Assembly (NCBI GenBank): GCA_900547135.1
Contig: URFJ01000056.1
Location: forward strand, 1 to 12,020
Origin: an uncultured Eubacteriales bacterium
Lineage (GTDB): Bacteria; Bacillota; Clostridia; Christensenellales; CAG-138
Direction: 5' to 3'
Length of the DNA stretch: 12,020 bases
Position 1 is the stretch's first letter, and the number at the start of each line of letters is the position of its first letter. Shown here in pieces: positions 1-6,465 of the stretch. Under the pieces are notes generated by a model that saw only the letters and a program-made list of their open reading frames with translations, did not search any database and was not told the origin of the DNA. A program made the translations under genes and the position numbers.

Positions 1-911
1 TTTTCCTCCGTTATAACATCGGAGCTGTTATCCTCAGAAGGCTGGGCGTCCGCATAGCTGCCCAAACTGCATTCAGGAGTAGGCCATATTAGGCGTCCCA
101 CCCTCTTTTCCCTGACAGCGCGAACGATGAGAAAAGCAAGCGTAAGGGCGAACAGTATAAACGCGAGCATCTGAGAAACCCTTATTCCTCCGTTAGTCGC
201 ATTTCCTATAAGCCAGAGGCTATCCTGCCTTAAGCCTTCAATAAACATTCGCCCAAAACCATACAGCATTGTATAATACAGCAACAGATCACCATCGTGC
301 TTCTGGCGCTTTCTTATAAAGAACCACAGTATGATAAATACTATGAGACACCAAGCGAACTCATAGAAAAATGTTGCGTAATGTATTTCACTGGAATCAA
401 GCCTGACGGCGAGTGGAAACCACATATGGGCCTCATTAGTGACGAGGGGTCCGTAGGCTTCCTGATTAAAGAAATTGCCCCAGCGTCCGATAGCCTGGGC
501 CAAGACAAGCCCGGGAGCAACCAGATCGGCAAGTTTTAGGAGCCGTATTTTCTTTACCTTTGAATATATGAGCAGGCCGGCTAGTCCGCCTATGACAGCT
601 CCGTAGATGGCCAGGCCTCCCTCCCAGAGGTAAAGTATCGATATAGGATCTGCAAGATAGATATCCAAATTGAACAGTACATAATAAAGACGGGCGCCGA
701 TTAGCCCGAGGGGTATGACAAACAGGCAAAGGTCAAACGGCGTATCCGGATTCATCTTTTTGCGCTTAACCTCATAAAACGCAAGTAAAACCGCAATGAT
801 CACGCCCAGAGCCATTAAAATACCATACCATCTCACATCATGGCCAAATAGCGTAAACGCCACGGCTGTTGAAGGTACGTCTGCAAACAAAAGTGACTGC
901 GCATTATTCAC
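1..911 (-). CDS. lgt: Prolipoprotein diacylglyceryl transferase (Lgt), 3' end cut by window
   Basis: Integral membrane enzyme that moves diacylglycerol from phosphatidylglycerol onto the lipobox cysteine of prolipoproteins, the first step of lipoprotein maturation. About 303 codons are visible and the frame is still open at base 1. The Lgt signature GRWGNFFNQEAYG lies at residues 142-154, with the conserved Arg and Asn of this family. Several hydrophobic segments are visible (about 30-45, 61-80, 100-116, 183-199, 245-264), as expected for a seven-helix protein. The later GFGRMFIEGLRQD stretch (about 218-230) matches the second conserved Arg region. I chose the GTG at 909-911 because a GGAGGA ribosome binding site lies 9 bases upstream and no ATG fits better. 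The C-terminal tail after the last helix is acidic and somewhat longer than usual. A likely client, the lipoprotein at 7561-8754, is in the same window. Confidence 0.95.
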   Translation of the reverse strand, partial: MNNAQSLLFADVPSTAVAFTLFGHDVRWYGILMALGVIIAVLLAFYEVKRKKMNPDTPFDLCLFVIPLGLIGARLYYVLFNLDIYLADPISILYLWEGGLAIYGAVIGGLAGLLIYSKVKKIRLLKLADLVAPGLVLAQAIGRWGNFFNQEAYGPLVTNEAHMWFPLAVRLDSSEIHYATFFYEFAWCLIVFIILWFFIRKRQKHDGDLLLYYTMLYGFGRMFIEGLRQDSLWLIGNATNGGIRVSQMLAFILFALTLAFLIVRAVREKRVGRLIWPTPECSLGSYADAQPSEDNSSDVITEE

Positions 912-913
912 AC

Positions 914-1345
914 TAAGACTTCCTCCTTTGTTAATAGTTGTTATTATACACCACCATTGACCGAATTGAAATAAAGATGGCAAGGCGTCATTGTATATAA
1001 CGGATTAAAGTGACCGAAGTTTATATTCGACAAAAAAATTCATTGCGTCATTTATAATAAAATGATATTATTAATTATAATTTATGATCAGTTGATCTAT
1101 CGAATTGATCTATGCTATTAAATTATATTAATATTTTTAAAATACAAAAATCGGCATACACTACTAAATTATATAACTGAGGAGGATGGGACTATAAAAT
1201 ACATAATAATTGTTGCTTTATTAAAGCATGGTATTTGGAGCTAAAGCGTATTTTATTATGATGGGTTCATTTTCACGCAGCTTTGCTAGCAGAAAAAGGC
1301 ATCCCCTTTGAATGCAAAAAAATATGTGAATAGAGGAGAATTGAC
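914..1345. other. Intergenic region between divergent lgt and ABC ATPase genes
   Basis: This 430-base stretch is very AT-rich and holds the lgt promoter side on the minus strand. Around 1092-1113 the 9-mer TTGATCTAT occurs twice with a 13-base period, preceded by a TGATCA palindrome, a possible operator or regulator-binding array. At about 1179-1185 there is a GAGGAGG Shine-Dalgarno-like string followed by only a three-codon ATG frame. Fragmentary frames between 1180 and 1330 carry several stops and match nothing I recognise. They could be remnants of a gene that once preceded the ATPase, but I cannot show that. Confidence 0.5.
943..971 (-). promoter_or_regulatory. Candidate promoter for lgt
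   Basis: On the minus strand a perfect TATAAT (943-948) lies 17 bases after a weak -35 hexamer, TTTCAA (966-971), and about 30 bases upstream of the lgt GTG. The -10 is convincing; the -35 matches consensus poorly. Confidence 0.35.
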
Positions 1346-2005
1346 ATGAAGCTTTCATTAAACAATGTAACGTATACCTATAGGAATAAATACCAGACCG
1401 TATATGCCGTCAATGGGGTGAACTATGGGTTTGAGCATGGCACGCTGTATGCGATAGTTGGCAGATCGGGTAGCGGAAAGACCACCCTTTTGTCGGTGCT
1501 TGCCGGGCTTGATCTTCCAACAGAGGGTGATGTCAGCTATGATGGAAAAAAAACTTCCGACATTGACAGGGATAAGTATCGTCGTGACAATGTTGCCGTT
1601 ATATATCAGGGATATAATCTGTTCCCCCTTTTGACTGCCATTGAAAACGTGATGTACCCTCTCCAGCTTAAAAAGGTGCCGGATAAGGAGGCCATGGACG
1701 TAGCCGTAGAAAAGATCAAGGAGGTTGGACTAAGCGAGGAACATTTCAAACGGTATCCTTCTATGCTGTCTGGCGGGGAGCAGCAGCGTATTGCGATAGC
1801 CAGGGCGCTGGCGTCCCACGCCGACGTCATACTTGCCGACGAACCGACTGGGAATCTTGATACCGAGAATGGAAGGAATATAATAAGCATACTCAAGCGC
1901 CTTGCCCATGAGGGGGATTATTGCGTAATAGTTGTCACTCACGACATGGAGATTGCAAACGAAGCTGATGTAGTGCTTAAAATGTCCGATGGAAAGATAG
2001 AATGA
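1346..2005 (+). CDS. ABC transporter ATP-binding protein, MacB/LolD type
   Basis: A 219-residue ATPase subunit that would power a FtsX/MacB-like permease at the cytoplasmic membrane. Visible motifs in order are Walker A GRSGSGKTT (39-47), Q-loop Gln88 in the string YQGYNLFP, signature LSGGEQQ (141-147), Walker B VILADE (161-166) with the D-loop GNLD after it, and the switch His199 in VTHD. Length is normal for this family. The start is fixed by an AGGAG ribosome binding site at 1334-1338, 7 bases before the ATG. Family members normally stand directly before their permease gene. Here the next gene is the convergent DtxR-type regulator, and only a 25-codon frame overlaps the ATPase stop. The ATPase may act with a permease encoded elsewhere or be an orphan. 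The substrate cannot be inferred. Confidence 0.93.
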   Translation: MKLSLNNVTYTYRNKYQTVYAVNGVNYGFEHGTLYAIVGRSGSGKTTLLSVLAGLDLPTEGDVSYDGKKTSDIDRDKYRRDNVAVIYQGYNLFPLLTAIENVMYPLQLKKVPDKEAMDVAVEKIKEVGLSEEHFKRYPSMLSGGEQQRIAIARALASHADVILADEPTGNLDTENGRNIISILKRLAHEGDYCVIVVTHDMEIANEADVVLKMSDGKIE

Positions 2006-2079
2006 GCCATCATCAGCGGCTGCTATACAATAATCCATTAAAGCTGAAGAACCCGGCGGCAAAAGTTTATAGTTATTAA
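2002..2079 (+). pseudogene. Possible permease remnant or tiny ORF overlapping the ATPase stop
   Basis: An ATG at 2002-2004 overlaps the ATPase stop in an ATGA arrangement typical of translational coupling. The frame gives only 25 residues (MSHHQRLLYNNPLKLKNPAA and five more) before TAA at 2077. Position and overlap are what one expects of the partner permease's start, but there is no membrane segment and no recognisable continuation in other frames before the convergent gene. It may be a truncated permease or chance. Confidence 0.25.
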
Positions 2080-2092
2080 TAACGCCTAACAG

Positions 2093-2127
2093 AATCGGCG
2101 GCCATAGTTTAATTAATAGCCCCGATT
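2093..2127. terminator. Possible bidirectional terminator hairpin between convergent genes
   Basis: AATCGGcGGC at 2093-2102 can pair with GCCCCGATT at 2119-2127, with one bulged C and a 16-base AT-rich loop. It sits between the converging ATPase and regulator genes and overlaps the last codon of the latter. There is no clear T run on either side, so this is a weak call. Confidence 0.3.
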
Positions 2128-2494
2128 AGCTGTTTAAATCAAAATGCGCTTTCATCATAGAAAAGCTTTTTTCACTAATGACATGCTCAATCTTGCATGA
2201 ATCGGAAAATGCGGTTTTTTCATCAACCCCGAGAGACATCAAAATTTGAGCGATAATGCAATGCCTCTCGTAGATTTTTTCAGCTATTTGCCTACCGGGT
2301 TCCAACAGAGAAAGGTATCCGTCGCCGTCCACGCTGATGTAGCCTTCCCCCCTTAGCCGTTTCATGGCTATGCTGACACTGGGCTTTGAAAACCCCATAT
2401 GGCCAGCAATGTCAACCGACCTAACCTGGCCGCGCTGTTGAGTAAGCACCAATATGGCCTCCAGATAGTTCTCCGCGCTTTCCTGAACTTTCAT
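2126..2494 (-). CDS. DtxR-family metal-dependent transcriptional regulator, short form
   Basis: A 122-residue repressor of the DtxR/IdeR/MntR family. An N-terminal winged helix-turn-helix (about 4-65, recognition region near FSKPSVSIAMKRL) is followed by the dimerisation and metal-binding helices. The C-terminal SH3-like domain of full DtxR is absent, as in MntR-sized members. Residues H78, C100, E103 and H104 (SCKIEHVIS) match the Cys-Glu-His ligands of iron-type DtxR rather than the Glu of Mn-type MntR. N9 stands where DtxR has Met10, and the ancillary-site Glu is Ala82. I chose the ATG at 2494: GGAGG lies just before it and overlaps the alternative upstream ATG at 2506, which has no site of its own. 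It is transcribed in the same direction as the feo genes, but a 650-bp gap separates them. It is the obvious candidate to bind the dyads at 5576 and 6104-6153. Confidence 0.88.
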   Translation of the reverse strand: MKVQESAENYLEAILVLTQQRGQVRSVDIAGHMGFSKPSVSIAMKRLRGEGYISVDGDGYLSLLEPGRQIAEKIYERHCIIAQILMSLGVDEKTAFSDSCKIEHVISEKSFSMMKAHFDLNS

Positions 2495-2806
2495 GACTTC
2501 CTCCATTTGTTTAGCTTTATACTCGTATGTTCTGTAGAAATAGTTTGCATAGTATCCGGGTGTACTATAATGAGGATTATGCGCTTACACCATTTTAGCT
2601 TATAATCCGAGCAAGCGCAAGCGTTTTGACCTGAACTAAGGGGCACCCCATACCGCAACCCACGAGTAAAACATATAAGGCCCCCTTGTCCGGACGATGA
2701 AAAATTGCAATAGTCATAAATCCGGTAGAAATTACACCATCCGATATATTGATTATTATTTTCGCCCTTAATACAAATTGAAATGCTGTTCTCTTTTCAT
2801 TATGAG

Positions 2807-2992
2807 CTATTGAAACATACTTTTGTGCCCAAAGTATGCATCTTTGCTATAATCATTAAGTTCCTTCTTCTTTTGCTCATCGGACAAGTTTTCATATTAA
2901 CATGGAGAGTCCCAAAGCTGCCACTCCGTTTCAACAAGTTTCTCAATAAATTCGTTTTACTTTCCATAAATCACGTAAAACAATTCTTTCAT
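2807..2992 (-). pseudogene. Possible decayed gene fragment
   Basis: Read on the minus strand from the ATG at 2992, one frame gives protein-like segments broken by two in-frame stops. The segments are MKELFYVIYGK, then NEFIEKLVETEWQLWDSPC, then YENLSDEQKKKELNDYSK followed by DAYFGHKSMFQ and a final stop. The middle and last pieces look like ordinary charged, amphipathic protein sequence rather than random AT-rich translation. There is no ribosome binding site. I do not recognise the family with any assurance, so decay of a small cytoplasmic protein gene is only a suggestion. Confidence 0.25.
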
Positions 2993-3111
2993 CGCTAATC
3001 TATTTTACAATCAAATCGCTTGCAAAGTACTAATTAATATATCAATAAGCAGATTATATCGCTTTTATTTCATTAGTCACATTAACTCAGTATATAAACT
3101 CGATACGGCAC

Positions 3112-3150
3112 ATACAAGGGGGACGGGGGAGGGGCCATCCCCCCTTGTAT
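3112..3150 (-). terminator. GC-rich hairpin at the end of the feo transcript
   Basis: ATACAAGGGGG at 3112-3122 is the exact inverse complement of 3140-3150, giving an 11-bp stem with a 17-base GC-rich loop. It begins immediately after the stop of the Cys-rich FeoB-associated gene in the direction of transcription. No T run follows, so it may be a weak or factor-assisted terminator or a transcript-stabilising structure. Confidence 0.5.
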
Positions 3151-3152
3151 CA

Positions 3153-3329
3153 CTATCGGATATGGCAACTTCCGGAATGGGAGCAGCCGCAGCAGCCGCC
3201 CCCGCACCCTCCCGGGCGGCGTGCCTTTTTCCTTTGCCGATACATGTGCCAAAACGCTAGAACAAGGATTGATAGTACTACGGCGCCGACAAGAATCGTT
3301 GCCAGGTTTTCCTGAAAAAATGTCAACAT
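3153..3329 (-). CDS. FeoB-associated Cys-rich membrane protein
   Basis: A 58-residue protein of the small family found after feoB in Firmicutes. It starts MLTFFQENLATILVGAVVLS, has one membrane helix (about residues 7-29), then a basic stretch (RQRKKARR), and ends in a Gly/Cys-rich tail with the cysteines of CGGGCCGC and a final SCH. The tail could bind iron or other metal near FeoB, but the biochemical role of the family is not settled. I chose the ATG at 3329, preceded by an AAGGGGA ribosome binding site. An in-frame ATG at 3356 would add nine residues, carries no site, and would bring the gene to within 16 bases of feoB. It lies about 42 bases after the feoB stop and is presumably co-transcribed with it. 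Confidence 0.85.
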   Translation of the reverse strand: MLTFFQENLATILVGAVVLSILVLAFWHMYRQRKKARRPGGCGGGCCGCSHSGSCHIR

Positions 3330-3371
3330 TTTATTTGTCCCCTTCCATAAAAGCATGTGTTTTAATGATGA

Positions 3372-5543
3372 CTATGCGGACAGCTTTATCCCCTTTGAGT
3401 CCAGCGTCTGCGATTCACGGTATGGACGGAACATCAGATATATGAGTACGGCCGCCAATATCAGCGCAATAGCCGACCAAACGCTGAACACGCCGCCCGT
3501 GCACAGGACGCCTACCTGGTATACTATCAGCGATATAACATAGGCGAATACACATTGATATCCAATCGCGAACCAGGTCCACTTGGCCGAATTCATCTCC
3601 CGCTTTATCGCTCCCATGGCGGCAAAGCACGGTGCGCAGAGCAGGTTAAAGATCAGGAACGAGAAGGCCGACAGGGTTGTAAAGTGAGCGGCAATGGCGG
3701 AAAGCCCTTCAAATGCTCCGGTTTCCACCATCTCAAGCGCATCTCCCGCTACGCCGTACAGCACGCCGAATACGCCAACAACCTCTTCCTTTGCAACCAG
3801 ACCCATCACCGTGGCTACGCTCGACTGCCATGTGTCAAAACCCAGAGGGGCGAATACCGGAGCTATAAAGCTGCCAAGCACTGCTAAAATGGAAAGGTTC
3901 ATATCATCAACCATTTGGAACGACCCGTCCACTACGCCGAAGGATTTAAGGAACCAGATCAAAATGCTGGCAGCGAGGATTACGGTTCCCGCGCGTTTTA
4001 TAAAGCTCCAGCCGCGCTCCCACATGCTTCTAAGCACATTTACAATGGTTGGCGCGTGGTATGCGGGCAGTTCCATTACGAATGGAGCGGGATCGCCCGC
4101 AAACATCTTGGTTTTTTTGAGTATAATTCCCGACATGATTACAGCCGCCACTCCGATAAAATATGCTATGGGGGCCACCCACCACGCGCCGCCGAACAAT
4201 GCGCCCGCAATCAAGCCTACGATAGGCATCTTAGCACCGCAGGGGATGAAGGTGGTGGTCATTATGGTCATCTTACGGTCTCGGTCATTTTCTATTGTTC
4301 TGGAGGCCATAATTCCAGGCACGCCGCAACCGGAGCTTATGAGCATTGGGATGAACGATTTACCTGAGAGACCGAATTTACGGAATATGCGGTCCATAAT
4401 GAACGCAACGCGGGCCATATAGCCTATATCCTCCAAAACGGCCAGGAACAGGAAGAGGATCAGCATCTGCGGAACAAAACCCAGCACCGCGCCTACGCCC
4501 CCTACTATTCCGTCCACAACAAGCCCTGTAAGCCAGTCGGCCGTCCCGATTGCTGTAAGCCATTCGGCAAGGGGTCCGCAGATCCATTCTGCAAATAGCG
4601 TATCGTTAGTAAAGTTAGTTACGATATCGCCTACGGTCGTTACAGATACAAAGTATACAATGAACATAACGGCCACAAATATGGGCAGGGCAAGCCAGCG
4701 GTTGGTGACAATCCTGTCGATCTTGTCGGAGATAGTAAGGCTACCCCTCTGCCGCTTCTTTTTGATGCATATTGTCATCAACTTGCTGATATATGCGTAG
4801 CGTTCGTTCGTTATAATGCTTTCCGCATCGTCGTCCAGCTCAGCCTCGCATTCCTTGATATGCTTTTCAATGTGATCCATTAATCCCTTATCAAGGCCAA
4901 GCTGGCCCAATACCTTGTCGTCACGCTCAAACAGCTTTACAGCATACCAGCGCAGATGTTCCGGAGCCACCTTACCCTCAATGGATTCTTCAATGTGGGC
5001 CAGGGCGTGTTCAACCGTGCCCCCAAACACATGCGGGTGCTCCTGAACCTTACCATTCATGGCTATATGCGCAGCGCGTTCGACGGCTGCCTTCGAGCCC
5101 TCTCCCTTTAGCGCCGATGTCTCTACTATGGGGCAGCCCAATGACTCTGACAATTTTTTGACGTCGATCTGGTCGCCGTTTTTTCGCACCACATCGATCA
5201 TGTTAAGGGCAATTACCATTGGAAGCCCTATTTCCATGAGCTGGGTTGTAAGATACAGGTTTCGCTCCAGGTTTGTACCATCCACTATGTTCAATATCGC
5301 ATTCGGCTTTTCATTAATCAGATAATTCCTTGATACCACCTCTTCCAGCGTATAGGGCGAAAGCGAATATATCCCGGGCAGATCCTGAATTATTACGTCC
5401 TTGTTTCCCTTGAGGCGGCCCTCCTTTTTTTCAACCGTTACTCCGGGCCAGTTTCCAACATATTGGTTGCTGCCGGTCAGGTCGTTAAACATTGTGGTTT
5501 TTCCGCAGTTTGGATTGCCTGCCAGCGCAATTTTAATCGCCAT
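3372..5543 (-). CDS. feoB: Ferrous iron transporter FeoB
   Basis: Fe2+ uptake protein of the cytoplasmic membrane, 723 residues, normal length. The N-terminal G domain shows G1 GNPNCGKT (9-16), G2 Thr36 within VGNWPGVT, G3 DLPG (54-57), G4 NMID (114-117) and a G5-like TSAL. A helical spacer precedes the polytopic membrane part from about residue 290. There the two Gate-type motifs are visible: SSGCGVPGIMASRTI in the first half and CAPCFAAMGAIKREM in the second, with the cysteines implicated in iron passage. I chose the ATG at 5543, which follows a GTGAGG site and puts the usual Ala-Ile-Lys before the G domain; the in-frame TTG at 5564 has no site. Upstream lie the second feoA, a terminator-like hairpin and a DtxR-type dyad, so it may have its own promoter. 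Downstream is the Cys-rich partner. Confidence 0.97.
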   Translation of the reverse strand: MAIKIALAGNPNCGKTTMFNDLTGSNQYVGNWPGVTVEKKEGRLKGNKDVIIQDLPGIYSLSPYTLEEVVSRNYLINEKPNAILNIVDGTNLERNLYLTTQLMEIGLPMVIALNMIDVVRKNGDQIDVKKLSESLGCPIVETSALKGEGSKAAVERAAHIAMNGKVQEHPHVFGGTVEHALAHIEESIEGKVAPEHLRWYAVKLFERDDKVLGQLGLDKGLMDHIEKHIKECEAELDDDAESIITNERYAYISKLMTICIKKKRQRGSLTISDKIDRIVTNRWLALPIFVAVMFIVYFVSVTTVGDIVTNFTNDTLFAEWICGPLAEWLTAIGTADWLTGLVVDGIVGGVGAVLGFVPQMLILFLFLAVLEDIGYMARVAFIMDRIFRKFGLSGKSFIPMLISSGCGVPGIMASRTIENDRDRKMTIMTTTFIPCGAKMPIVGLIAGALFGGAWWVAPIAYFIGVAAVIMSGIILKKTKMFAGDPAPFVMELPAYHAPTIVNVLRSMWERGWSFIKRAGTVILAASILIWFLKSFGVVDGSFQMVDDMNLSILAVLGSFIAPVFAPLGFDTWQSSVATVMGLVAKEEVVGVFGVLYGVAGDALEMVETGAFEGLSAIAAHFTTLSAFSFLIFNLLCAPCFAAMGAIKREMNSAKWTWFAIGYQCVFAYVISLIVYQVGVLCTGGVFSVWSAIALILAAVLIYLMFRPYRESQTLDSKGIKLSA

Positions 5544-5575
5544 TTTATAATACCTCACTTCCAAATTTTAAATAA

Positions 5576-5591
5576 GTTAATCAAGACTAAC
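5576..5591. promoter_or_regulatory. Predicted DtxR-type operator upstream of feoB
   Basis: GTTAATCAAGACTAAC on the plus strand is a GTTA-N7-CTAAC dyad. The surrounding 19 bases (5574-5592) are identical at 16 of 19 positions to the site at 6136-6154 upstream of feoA. It lies 33 bases before the feoB ATG, after the terminator-like hairpin. Repetition in the two feo leader regions supports it. No clear promoter hexamers are visible around it. Confidence 0.6.
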
Positions 5592-5601
5592 CTATCGTCC
5601 T

Positions 5602-5622
5602 AAAAAAGTGCGCTCCCAGCGC
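5602..5622 (-). terminator. Short intrinsic terminator or attenuator between feoA and feoB
   Basis: On the minus strand GCGCT-GGG-AGCGC forms a 5-bp stem with a 3-base loop, followed after two bases by six T residues (5602-5607). It begins 8 bases after the second feoA stop. The stem is short, so termination may be partial, which would lower feoB relative to feoA or leave feoB to a separate promoter. Confidence 0.5.
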
Positions 5623-5629
5623 GGTAGAC

Positions 5630-5851
5630 CTATTGAATTTCGATCATCTCACAGTCAGCCTTTCTTACGGATAACTCATAGCCCCTGATATTGACCTCAA
5701 TGGGGTCGCCCAGAGGGGCTGCCTTTCGCACATAGACCTCTACGCCCTTGGTGATGCCCATATCCATAATTCGCCGTTTAACCGCGCCTTCCCCGTGCAG
5801 CTTCAGCACGCGCACCGTTGAACCGACCTTTGCGTCACGCAATGTTTTCAT
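5630..5851 (-). CDS. feoA: FeoA family ferrous iron transport protein (second copy)
   Basis: A 73-residue FeoA, a small cytoplasmic SH3-like protein thought to bind FeoB and modulate iron transport. The fold pattern is recognisable: AKVGSTVRVLKLHGEG, then the family hallmark KRRIMDMGITKGVEVYV, then APLGDPIEVNIRGYELSVRK with the closing strand ADCEMIEI. This copy is the more canonical of the two. It starts at an ATG with a GGAGGA site 7 bases upstream and begins 19 bases after the first feoA, so the pair is surely co-transcribed. A hairpin and an operator-like dyad separate it from feoB. Confidence 0.93.
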   Translation of the reverse strand: MKTLRDAKVGSTVRVLKLHGEGAVKRRIMDMGITKGVEVYVRKAAPLGDPIEVNIRGYELSVRKADCEMIEIQ

Positions 5852-5870
5852 ATCAACGTCCTCCTCATTA

Positions 5871-6083
5871 TTAAATCATAATACGGTTTGCCATCTCCCG
5901 ATTAAGAGCAACGCGGGTACCCTTAATTTTTATTATCAGGTTTCCCGAAATCTCAGCAACCACGGTGATTTCGCTCCCCACGACAAAACCCATTTCTGCC
6001 AGGTGCTGACGGACCTCATCTTTTCCAGTGATCTTTTTAATAAAGTTGGTCTCACCGGTTTTTGCTATTGATAACGGCGTCAT
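5871..6083 (-). CDS. feoA: FeoA family ferrous iron transport protein (first copy)
   Basis: A 70-residue FeoA-domain protein, first gene of the feo cluster. It carries the FeoA core: GETNFIKKITGKDEVRQHL followed by AEMGFVVGSEITVV, then a strand pair ending in the typical GTRVALNREMANRIMI. It is divergent from the second copy, sharing mainly the MG-x-x-x-G turn and the Gly/Arg/Val of the C-terminal strand. Two feoA genes before one feoB are common in Clostridia, and the two proteins may have distinct contacts with FeoB. The start is an ATG after an AAGGGGTGA site. The leader contains two DtxR-type dyads, so iron repression of this unit is likely. Confidence 0.92.
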   Translation of the reverse strand: MTPLSIAKTGETNFIKKITGKDEVRQHLAEMGFVVGSEITVVAEISGNLIIKIKGTRVALNREMANRIMI

Positions 6084-6103
6084 GAAATCACCCCTTTTTA
6101 TTT

Positions 6104-6119
6104 ATTAGCTTAAACTAAC
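6104..6119. promoter_or_regulatory. Predicted DtxR-type operator, promoter-proximal feoA site
   Basis: ATTAGCTTAAACTAAC on the plus strand is a TTAG-N6-CTAA dyad, 20 bases upstream of the first feoA ATG. DtxR-box consensus TTAGGTTAGSCTAACCTAA itself contains two overlapping TTAG-N6-CTAA dyads. The site would lie at or just after the transcription start. Confidence 0.55.
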
Positions 6120-6137
6120 ATATATGCAAATATATAA

Positions 6138-6153
6138 GTTAGACAAGGCTAAC
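6138..6153. promoter_or_regulatory. Predicted DtxR-type operator overlapping the feoA promoter
   Basis: GTTAGACAAGGCTAAC is a perfect GTTAG-N6-CTAAC dyad. On the minus strand it includes TTGTCT (6141-6146), a plausible -35. This is followed 17 bases later by ATATGT (6118-6123), a weak -10, so a bound repressor would block RNA polymerase. It is the strongest of the three dyads in the feo region. Confidence 0.65.
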
Positions 6154-6154
6154 C

Positions 6155-6465
6155 AGATAATTCAAGATTAACACCGTTGTTCTTGTATGTCAATAGGTGT
6201 TTAAAAAATTTAGGAAACAATCATGGCATGCTAAGCTTTCAGCCATCTCCGCCAAACATAATATATTCTATTGCAGACTGGAAAGCGTTTGTAATCGGAA
6301 GACATTTATTAAATTGAAAGCCACAAGTTGAAATATGTGTTTTAACGGCTTTAGCAAAACGCAATAAAATACAAAATTAAGTCAGGGGCGAACAATCGGA
6401 TACTCAAACCTTTATCATGGTGAAATAGTAGATTTTCTAATATTAATATGCATATACAGACGCCA
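6155..6465. other. Intergenic region between feoA leader and membrane protein gene
   Basis: About 310 bases, AT-rich, between the feoA promoter region and the stop of the 6466-6828 gene. I find no open frame with a ribosome binding site, no strong hairpin and no repeat here. Confidence 0.5.

Larger units (their letters stand above)
2507..3152. other. Long intergenic region downstream of feo genes and upstream of the regulator
   Basis: This 645-base gap is AT-rich, contains no convincing intact gene, and should contain the promoter of the DtxR-type regulator; I see no clear -35/-10 pair. On the minus strand it holds a possibly decayed coding frame (2807-2992) and a hairpin at 3112-3150. A 40-codon minus-strand frame at 2595-2717 lacks a ribosome binding site. 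The rest shows nothing I can name. Confidence 0.5.

Noticed and set aside
297..729. Short frames on both strands inside lgt
   Set aside because: They overlap the clearly conserved lgt frame, which has a GTG start, a ribosome binding site and the Lgt signature.
2595..2717. Minus-strand 40-codon frame (MTIAIFHRPDKGALYV...) containing GCGMGC
   Set aside because: There is no ribosome binding site, and an overlapping frame is equally open. The Cys pair is suggestive near iron genes but is not enough to call a gene.
2783..2998. Plus-strand hydrophobic frame of 71 codons
   Set aside because: There is no ribosome binding site. The hydrophobicity follows from AT-rich sequence, and the opposite strand of the same stretch looks more protein-like.
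3694..4422. Long plus-strand open frame of 242 codons
   Set aside because: It lies wholly within feoB on the opposite strand, where the G/C-rich codon pattern of feoB leaves the antisense frame open. It has no family features.
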